Below, one piece after another: positions 1 through 7,881 of a stretch of 64,000 bases of DNA (its first letter is position 1; each line of letters begins with the position of its first letter). Below the pieces are notes generated by a model. It was not told where the DNA came from. It saw only the letters and a program-made list of their open reading frames with translations, and did not search any database. The DNA is from Cylindrotheca closterium. Lineage: Eukaryota; Bacillariophyta; Bacillariophyceae; Bacillariales; Bacillariaceae. The stretch spans positions 176,717 through 240,716 of the forward strand of contig CAKOGP040001992.1 in the NCBI GenBank assembly GCA_933822405.4, written 5' to 3'. Made by a program: the position numbers and the translations under genes.

Positions 1-1315
1 TGTAGTGCGATGGTGGAATGGCAATGATGATATCATATGGATGTTCCGCATCCATATCACCCGCCAATCCAACAACATTCGCCGCATCACCCAATGGCTT
101 GTTGGAGTCTAGATCTCCCTCCAATTGGATCAATATGGTTGGCAAGGATTCCAAGTCACCACTTTGCAAATCCCATTTCTTGTTGTTGTATTGCCTACCT
201 CCCGTCAAGTCCTTGAACGCAGCACGGAACTTTGCCGAGATGACTCCATTGAAATACGTATCCGTAGTTCCAGAATCCACAATGAGTCCACCAGTATTCA
301 AGTTCGTTTCTGCTACATCCAATTGAATGACCTTGGCATCTGGATTGGAGGATCGAGCGGATTCGCCTCCGTCTCCATGACGCAAGTATACCCTTCGAAC
401 GTGGACACTGAAGAATCCATTCTTGTTGATTCTAGAAGCAAACACCATGGGAGTTTTGTGCAAGCGAGTATCTGTTCCTCCCAAGGTCATGGCTCCGGCT
501 TCGGTTCCTTCGCGTGACGCACCCAATGGTCTCGAAAAGCAAAGGGAGAATTGTTTGTCATCTCCTCCCTTACCAGCGTCAAACATTTGTTTCCAAAAAG
601 ACGTTTGGGTATCTTCCATACCCATAATACCGTCGGCCAATTGAGTCTTGAAAAGACCGGTAATCTTGGTTTGACAACCAAAGTCCAATTCGACCGAAAA
701 GGCCTTGGCATGTTGCGGATCAATATCTTCTGTTCCCTTGTCTTCTAGCAAGGCCACATTGTGCATTCCTCCCACATAACATTGATCACGAGCCTCGTAG
801 GCTGTCCAACTGGATCCCTCTTGATAGGACATGGTAATCCGACATTCCTTATTGTTCGAACAGGTACCTCGCATGCAGCTACTGCAGTCCACCTTGCTAA
901 ATGTGGTAGATTCTCCCTCGTTGAAATAATTATCAATGTGGTACTTGGGAGATCCACAGTCACTACAGGCACTGCACGGAAAGGCAGTCACTCCACTTCC
1001 CGTATCGACAATGACTGTCTGCCGTTGGGGAGGGCTTCCGCACCACAAATCAATGTAATGGGTGCCATAGCCGTGATACAAGGCACCGACTTGCAAGGCT
1101 TCCGCACGGCGACGGAGGTTGTGATTATCTTCTTCTACCAGCGCAGCAAATCCTTCTTCCTTCAAGCGTCGGGCCCGTTGGACGTGATGCGGAATCAATG
1201 GAAAGGAAACCAATTCGGCGTTTGCCATCATGGACATGGAATTCATTGTGAATGACAGTGACAGCATTGCTGATGCTGCTGTGGTCGCTGTAAGAATGGT
1301 TGTTTGCTTCAGCAT
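1..1315 (-). CDS. Pepsin-like aspartyl protease, 3' end outside window
   Basis: The frame is open from an ATG at 1315 down to the left edge of the window, about 438 codons without a stop, so the C-terminus is missing. A hydrophobic N-terminus suggests secretion. The first catalytic motif, VDTGSG, has its Asp near residue 104, and the second, VDSGTT, lies near residue 340, so both lobes of an A1-family (pepsin-like) protease are present. The core closely resembles the complete protease at 7882-10827, sharing GALYxGYGTHY, SPPQRQTVIVDTGSG and LFKTQLADGI, so the two are paralogues. A Cys-rich insert between the lobes is also shared. The family cleaves peptide bonds with two aspartates in secretory or vacuolar compartments; the substrate is unknown. 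Whether this copy also has the acidic stalk and membrane anchor of its paralogue cannot be seen here. Confidence 0.9.
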   Translation of the reverse strand, partial: MLKQTTILTATTAASAMLSLSFTMNSMSMMANAELVSFPLIPHHVQRARRLKEEGFAALVEEDNHNLRRRAEALQVGALYHGYGTHYIDLWCGSPPQRQTVIVDTGSGVTAFPCSACSDCGSPKYHIDNYFNEGESTTFSKVDCSSCMRGTCSNNKECRITMSYQEGSSWTAYEARDQCYVGGMHNVALLEDKGTEDIDPQHAKAFSVELDFGCQTKITGLFKTQLADGIMGMEDTQTSFWKQMFDAGKGGDDKQFSLCFSRPLGASREGTEAGAMTLGGTDTRLHKTPMVFASRINKNGFFSVHVRRVYLRHGDGGESARSSNPDAKVIQLDVAETNLNTGGLIVDSGTTDTYFNGVISAKFRAAFKDLTGGRQYNNKKWDLQSGDLESLPTILIQLEGDLDSNKPLGDAANVVGLAGDMDAEHPYDIIIAIPPSHY

Positions 1316-1918
1316 GATCGGTAATGATATTGTGTTTCTGTTGTGTCTGTATCTTTGTGTATGCTGTTTCTAAAAGTAGCCGCAACGTCCTTTTTCAACT
1401 TTTTTTTGTGTGTGTGTCGTGGAAAAAATCGCCGTTTTAAAAATCACACCAATAATGGTTTTAGAAACTCGTTTGTACTGTATCCAAGGAACGTTATAAA
1501 GAGTATGAATAGTAAAGATTGACTGCGAATGTCTCTTGGAATGAATACTATCTTCCAGAGCTAAAGGTATGCCTTCAGGTGCGTGGTTGCCAACAAGCAA
1601 GAATGAAGAAGAATGAATGAATGTTGTTGTGCGAATCGAATGGGAGAAGCAAAATCCCGCGATTTTTGATGACCCAGTGATTAAAACACCCGGATTTAAT
1701 CTCTCTCGACCTCGCTCGCTCAGACGACGCCAATGCGACACGCAACGGAAATTCTGACACGTCACGGAAAAAGAGAAAAGAAAAAAAAACACCCACCAAC
1801 AGAATTCAAACAACGTGGTCACAAGAGTTTCACTACAGTACAGTACTCGTACTTCATTCACTTTACAGTCTATCTTAGGAACCAATTTTTGGTTCAAGAC
1901 ACCGAATATTGCAACACA
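1316..1918. other. Divergent spacer between protease and hydrolase
   Basis: This 603-bp stretch separates the divergent starts at 1315 (minus) and 1919 (plus) and presumably holds both promoters. It contains a GT-rich run near 1406-1420. The hydrolase frame stays open upstream to 1733, but the added residues are basic and low-complexity and precede a clear signal peptide, so I treat them as untranslated. No further gene is seen. Confidence 0.5.
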
Positions 1919-3077
1919 ATGCGAAGGACAGGTCAAACATTCTTCCTTTGCTATCTTGGAATCCAGACGTGGCTCCTTTTTGAGATTATTGTTATGATAA
2001 CGCCCCCTGCTGTCGTTCATGGATTTTCATTGGTATCCTCTCCTCGTCAACAGATAACCGACGCCAAATGGACTATGACGCCATCCGTCTCTCTGTCACA
2101 GGCAATAGAACCATCATCAGATGTACCAGAATCATCAAGAGATGAGGATTCGTCAACAACAACAATGACAAACATACAAATGGCCGCGTGGTGCCTGTCC
2201 CAACAACTCATCATGGTGTTGCAACGAGAAGAATTGTCTTGGAGAATACAACAAGAAGAGGACGACGATGACGATTTACAGTCCATGGGCAGAATCGCTA
2301 ACAAGAAAAGAAAAAAGACCCAACAAATGATACGATGGCTCAACACACGATTGCTGTTTGGGTGCACGGCGTTGGAGTGGGTTCAACAACAAGCTGCAAG
2401 CACGACCACAATGGACTATGATAATTATGATTATAACTACGATAAGATCGGTGAAGATATACAAGAGGAACTACAAGCCATGCTGGACTTTAGTGAGTTT
2501 TCTTCGCCTTTCTTGGATGACGAGGGAGGCGAGGAATATTTTGATTGCGACGACAACTTTGCCCAAGAATTTGGAACAGCAAATAATGTGTCGAGCGAAG
2601 ACGAAAGGGAACTTGATTCGTCAGAAGCACAAATGGACAACGTCCAAGAGGAATCGCAATCTGGCGCTTCGTTACCAATCTTCGACTTTGGAAAGCCACT
2701 CGAAATTGTACAGTCGGATGTTCCACCGTTGCGCAATTGTTATCCAATGACAGCAGTGACAAACACGGATTCTTCCAATTTGAGGGACAGCAGGGCAATC
2801 AAGATATTGGCCGACGAAGAAGAATACAGTCGAGCCTTACTCTTTCATGATCGTGATACAACAGATGAAGCGGACGCTATGATTGAACATCAAGAGGACG
2901 ACAAAGAAGATGATGGTCTGTGGCCGGAAACCAGCAGTTCCATTGATTTTTTGGACGACCAACCAACATTCGAAACTTCAAACAGATACTCTATCAAACA
3001 AACACCAGAGATCCAGTCCAATAGTAATATGGAGGGAACGATAACAGAACCTTTGACTCCTCAAATCATCCCCATGA

Positions 3078-3111
<34 letters not shown>

Positions 3112-5683
3112 GAATGAAAGATTGGGAAATGGCCTCGACCACCACCAACAACATCAACAATTGATCCTTGAAGCGACCATTCATGATATCGATGTGACAG
3201 AGGGCAAAGACGCCATGCCAGCTAACGTATTGACAAAACAGTCAGAGGAAATGGATTCCCTTGTGGTCCAAGACGGACCAGTTGTGGACGAAGAACCATC
3301 ATCGATATCAACATCCAGCGCACTATCACACGCTGATAAAATGAAACTATACAAAGCCTCCGCTGTAATTGCACATTCCTTTCCAACCAACGATTTCGAT
3401 CCTCCAATTTGGACCCGAAATGGAAATCTACAAACGATAGGAGGTTTCTTGGCGAGAGGAAAGAATCCTGCCTTGGTCGAATTCGAATGGGACGAACGAA
3501 AGCGGATGGAAACCCCTGACGGTGACTTTTTTGTTGTGGATTGGAAATTCTCGGATCTGGATGAGCATGTGGGGAGACCTTCCAGCGAAGTGCCGCTTGT
3601 ATTGTTATGTCATGGCCTGCAATCCAATTCAGATTCAAATGTGGCCAAGGATATGGCTCGAGCATTCAACAGTGTCGGAATGGATGTTGCTTGTATCAAC
3701 TTTCGTGGTTGTAGTGATGAAATTAATCGTGGGCCGCTTGGTTATCACCTCGGGTTCACTGATGATCTAAAGCTCATGCTAGAACATGTTTCACAGTCTA
3801 GAAACGGAAGCAAACTATACCTATCGGGGTTTTCCTTGGGTGCCAATGTTGTGACAAAGCTCTTGGCAGAATTGAAAACTGACGCTTTGACGAAATACAA
3901 CATTCGGGGTGCTGCTGTTAATGCACTACCGTTCGATTTCCTCAAGGTTGGTCCCAACTTTAGTGACGAGGGCCTCACGAAATCGTTGTATGGAGATGGA
4001 CTACTGAAATCGCTCACGGAAAGAGTGCTGGAGAATTATGATGATCAAAACTATACCTTCTCGAAAGAGGAACTCATGGATTGCAAGACGCTGAGAGAAT
4101 TCGACGATCTTGTGGTCTGTGATGTTTACGATTTTGATGGCGTTGATGACTACCATCGCAAGTGCAGCACCATCTCTGTTTTGGACCAAGTAGCGGTACC
4201 GGAACTTGTGATTCAAGCGTTGGATGACCCGTTCTTTCAAGGAAATACAAACCCGACAAACAATCCGAGCCAGCCTTTGCGAATTCAATACACGGAGCAT
4301 GGAGGGCATTGTGGATATTGGAGAAATGAAGGCCCAGACCATGATGCAACCTGGATGCCCTTGCAACTCGCCAAGTTTTTGAAGCATGTCGATGAGCAGC
4401 AGTCTTCACTTCATGCATTGTACGATGTGGAGTCAGAAGGTCACGACAACCCGGCAGACGTTGATGACACCAGAAAACAAGACTTGGCTGAAGAACGACG
4501 ACAGCGAGCTGCCTTGGTGTCCCACTCCTTCCAGGTCAAAGATTACCGTCCTGCTTTATATGCAACAAATGCACATGTACAGACTGTCATGGGGGCCCTC
4601 TATCGCAAGGAGACCATGTATGCTTCTTCGGATTTACCTTCCTTCCTCTCTGGAATTTCCAAGTTCAAAGGTGCGGTTGGAGGAGATGGTTTTCAGTGGG
4701 AGAACTTTCATTGGGACAGACGTCAACGGCTAGAGACTCCCGATGACGACTTCTTTGATGTGGACTGGAAAACTTCCGGTGTCAACTTTGCATCTGACGA
4801 CACCCCGTTGGTTATCATTTGCCACGGCCTGCAGGCCAGCTCGGACAGTCCACTTGTCAAAGATATGGCGGAAGCATTCCTAGGCCATGGAATGGGGGCA
4901 GCTTGTATGAACTTTCGTGGATGCGGTGGTGAGGTCAATCGCACTCCTCGCGGATATCACCTCGGGTTCACAGACGATCTACACCAACTTGTTACACATG
5001 TGAATACCGTCTACCCCAACAAACGCATCTACTTGTCCGCATTCTCACTGGGTGCGAATGTGGTAACCTCCTTTCTCGCCAATCTCGGTAGCGACGCGCA
5101 GAAGTACAGCATTGCTGGCGCGGCGGTAAACGCGTTGCCATACGAGGTTTCTAAATCGACCATGAATCTGAATTCGGATGGTATCACTAAGACTTTGTAT
5201 GCTGATCGTATATTGGAATCGATGTACGAGAGAATCGAAGAGATGTATGACTATGGCATTGATTTTCCATTTGAACGGGAGGCCATTAGAGATTGCAAAA
5301 CGATTATGGATATGGAAAATTTGGTAATCGCTCCATTCTTTGATTTCGAGGATGCCTGGGATTATTACGACAAAACAAGTACCCTTCGACGGCTGGATGA
5401 AGTTGCCGTTCCAGAGTTGGTGATTCAATCGGAGGATGACCCATTTCTGCTTGGTCAGTCACATGTTGCGAACAAAGCTGACAGGCCACTCAGGATTCAT
5501 TACACCAAACACGGCGGCCATTGTGGTCACGTCTTTCACGCCACTGATCACGCTTATCCAACTTCTTGGATGCCAACCGAGTTGGCAAGATTCCTCGCGC
5601 ATGTGGATTTGTCCTTGAAAGTGGATAAATTCGCATTTTCAAGTCAATACAACCAAAACACTGAGAAAGAAATTCTAAATTAG
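1919..5683 (+). CDS. Two-domain alpha/beta hydrolase (YheT/EMB8-like)
   Basis: A 1254-residue protein. I chose the ATG at 1919 because it is followed directly by a signal-peptide-like hydrophobic stretch ending near HGFS; an in-frame ATG at 1733 would bury it. Residues about 140-470 are very acidic and include a ten-Asp run. Two homologous alpha/beta hydrolase domains of the AB-hydrolase-4 family (E. coli YheT, plant EMB8, animal ABHD1/2/3) follow, at about 480-810 and 860-1240. Each has CHGLQ, a GYHLGFTDDL block, a nucleophile elbow (SGFSLG in the first, SAFSLG in the second), a DDPF aspartate and HGGHCG with the catalytic His. Family members are esterases or lipases acting on acyl lipids; the substrate here is unknown. 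The second elbow has Ala in place of the first Gly. The duplication is inside one reading frame and no intron is seen. Confidence 0.88.
3080..3109 (+). repeat. (GAT)10 microsatellite coding poly-Asp
   Basis: Ten uninterrupted GAT codons in the acidic linker of the two-domain hydrolase encode ten aspartates. Such in-frame trinucleotide tracts can change length between alleles. Confidence 0.95.
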
Positions 5684-5992
5684 AACCATATAGATAGACT
5701 TGTACAAGAAAAAGGATGCAGGTGATACTCTACCTGTGTTGGGTATACTCTTGGTTGCCAGACGAGTCAGTCGGACGAATCAATCTAGGGTCACACGCGC
5801 AACATAACTCGCGCAAAAATTCAAATTTGAAAGTGAAAAACCACCATGACATAAAAAGGCAAGACTTCAGCAGTCAGCCGAATGAATTCTTGCAACGATA
5901 CTATGAAAGAGCAATCACTATCTTGAGACGGAAACAGTAACTATCGTAAAATAGAGCATAAAGAGTGAGAACGAAGCACTTATCATTCAGGA
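5684..5992. other. Intergenic spacer, nothing recognised
   Basis: The 309 bp between the hydrolase stop and the sulfotransferase start are AT-rich. A short open frame at 5716-5940 has no recognisable features. Confidence 0.4.
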
Positions 5993-6925
5993 ATGGATCG
6001 ATCACAGAAATCCTACTATCTGCTGCTGCTCCTCACCGTTGGAAATGTTGTATTCATGTTGTACAATCTGAGTTCTACCTTCTCCAGTGAATATGCAGAG
6101 ACTTCTATCGAAGGAATGAGCAAAATGAAGAAGAAACACATGATTCGACCTCATGATATGAAGAAGATGTTTATCTACAACACCCACAGTTGGGATGCTG
6201 CCCCAATCGTTGTTGAAGAATACAAACTCATTTTCTTCGCAGTCGGCAAAGTTTCCTGCACAGTTTTCAAACAGTTGCTCCGCCGAATGATGGATTTGGA
6301 CGATTGGAGAGAAGACTCCGGACCTTTGCCGCACAATCCTAATAAAAATGGTTTGAAATACCTCTATCATTATCCTCCTGGAAAAGCATTGGAAATGCTG
6401 ACATCGACCAACAAAGGCTGGTCCAGAGCGATCTTTGTGAGGGATCCCTTGGAACGATTATTATCTGCCTACCTTGACAAGGGAAAGCGAAAGAATGGAA
6501 GCTACATGGCCAAACACTGTAACAAGGAGCATCAGGTGGACTTTTCATTCGAGGAGTTTGTTGGCATTGTCTCCTCGAGTTGCAAGCACGACCCACACTG
6601 GGCGCCTCAGATCCAACGAATCGATGCACCGTTTTGGCAGCACATTAACTTTGTCGGGAAATTTGACACCTTGCAAAGCGACACCAAGAAATTGTTGAAC
6701 CGTGTTGGGGCATGGGAAGACTTTGGTGAGTCGGGATGGGGACCAAATTCCAATGAGACCATATTTTCAAAAGCCACACATGCAAGGCATGAAACTGGTG
6801 CCTCTGGACACCTTGAAGAGTACTACAACAGTAGTTGGGTAAGGAAGACTGCACTTCAATTTTACGGCAAGGATTACGCTTGTCCTTGGTTCAAGTTTAG
6901 AAAGCAAATTGTGGAGTACCGGTAG
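5993..6925 (+). CDS. Golgi-type sulfotransferase, type II membrane protein
   Basis: A 310-residue protein. A single hydrophobic segment at about residues 8-25 near the N-terminus suggests a type II membrane protein with a lumenal catalytic domain. The PAPS-binding signatures of the carbohydrate sulfotransferase group (Sulfotransfer_2-like) are visible: the 5'-phosphosulfate loop in FFAVGKVSCTVF (about 81-92) and the 3'-phosphate motif in AIFVRDPLERLLSAY (about 146-160). The family transfers sulfate from PAPS to sugar hydroxyls in the Golgi. Several N-glycosylation sequons support a lumenal location. The acceptor is not predictable; diatoms make sulfated polysaccharides, so an extracellular glycan is plausible (inference). 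The length is normal and no intron is seen. Confidence 0.85.
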   Translation: MDRSQKSYYLLLLLTVGNVVFMLYNLSSTFSSEYAETSIEGMSKMKKKHMIRPHDMKKMFIYNTHSWDAAPIVVEEYKLIFFAVGKVSCTVFKQLLRRMMDLDDWREDSGPLPHNPNKNGLKYLYHYPPGKALEMLTSTNKGWSRAIFVRDPLERLLSAYLDKGKRKNGSYMAKHCNKEHQVDFSFEEFVGIVSSSCKHDPHWAPQIQRIDAPFWQHINFVGKFDTLQSDTKKLLNRVGAWEDFGESGWGPNSNETIFSKATHARHETGASGHLEEYYNSSWVRKTALQFYGKDYACPWFKFRKQIVEYR

Positions 6926-6994
6926 CTAAAAAAAATGGTGGTGGAAAATTTATTGTGATATGAAGGCATGCATTGACATGCATGTATTATAGAA

Positions 6995-7678
6995 CTAGTT
7001 CAAAGAGCGATTGTTGTACTTTTGCGTCAAATACTCGACTTGCTCTTCTGTCAACTGAAGCCAAACTTCATTTCTTCTCAAGTATGGAATCGTCATTGGA
7101 GGATTGTATCCCCAGAATTGGAAATTGTCTAGAACAAATTCTTCTGAAATACCTTCCACACCATCGGCCATGAGCTGGTCCGCAAGATCAATTGCCATTT
7201 CCTTGTTGTGTTCAGCTTTCAGAGATCCTTTGTATTTATGCACAACGCCGACCTGTGGAGGAATCTCCTCGATCTTCACTGCTGGATTGATAGGTTTGGG
7301 AACCTTAGAGAGTTCGTCGTACTCTGCGGGTAGCATGAATTTCATCACTCTCTTGCCATCCTCCACTTCCTCGGTGACAACCGGAGCCGTCATTGCAATT
7401 GACTCGCCCTTTGTGGTGCTACCTTGATAAACTATAGGGGTTGTCGCACTGATAGATTCACGACTTTCGTTTTGAGGCTTTCCGAAGACGCCGATATAAT
7501 TGGCTAAGGCTCGGAACGGTGGACTGGTGTCATCAGCATCACCGTCATAAACACAGGTAGCTGCATATCGTCGTTCCGGATAATGTCGGAGCTCATATTG
7601 CGTTTGAGCCTGGTTGCGGTCCAGGAGAACCTCAAAAAAGGGCTCTGCTACTGTCTGTTTTCCAAATACACTTCCCAT
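6995..7678 (-). CDS. SOUL haem-binding family protein
   Basis: A 227-residue protein of the SOUL/HBP family. Typical features are the N-terminal FFEVLLDRNQAQTQYELRHY block, the central ESIAMTAPVV motif, VMKFMLPAEYD, and a C-terminal NxFQFWGYNPP-type stretch. Members bind haem or related tetrapyrroles through a beta-barrel; plant and algal forms are plastid or cytosolic. I chose the ATG at 7678 because it gives MGSVFGK, a start compatible with N-myristoylation. The frame is open back to an ATG at 7771, which would add 31 residues with a hydrophobic patch encoded by a low-complexity TTG/TTA tract, so the longer form remains possible. The gene ends only about 70 bp from the stop of the convergent sulfotransferase gene. 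Confidence 0.85.
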   Translation of the reverse strand: MGSVFGKQTVAEPFFEVLLDRNQAQTQYELRHYPERRYAATCVYDGDADDTSPPFRALANYIGVFGKPQNESRESISATTPIVYQGSTTKGESIAMTAPVVTEEVEDGKRVMKFMLPAEYDELSKVPKPINPAVKIEEIPPQVGVVHKYKGSLKAEHNKEMAIDLADQLMADGVEGISEEFVLDNFQFWGYNPPMTIPYLRRNEVWLQLTEEQVEYLTQKYNNRSLN

Positions 7679-7881
7679 TTTTACGTTTGCGTTTTCAAGT
7701 TTGTGGACTATTGTAATAACAACAACAATAGCATTGATGTTCGACCAGAAGTTCATGAGCTTTTCACGCACGATTGGACCATCACGACTGGAAATCTAGA
7801 AGAGTGCTTATAGTAGTTCCTCAGGCAATATTCTGACCATGATATCAAAACAAGTCAAGATTCTATTGAAATATGTATTAG

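Noticed and set aside
1733..1918. Upstream in-frame extension of the two-domain hydrolase
   Set aside because: It would add 62 basic, low-complexity residues before a clear signal peptide, so it is more likely 5' leader.
1370..2020. 216-codon minus-strand frame across the protease/hydrolase spacer
   Set aside because: Its sequence is Ser/Phe-rich and low-complexity, it overlaps the start of the well-supported hydrolase, and no family features are visible.
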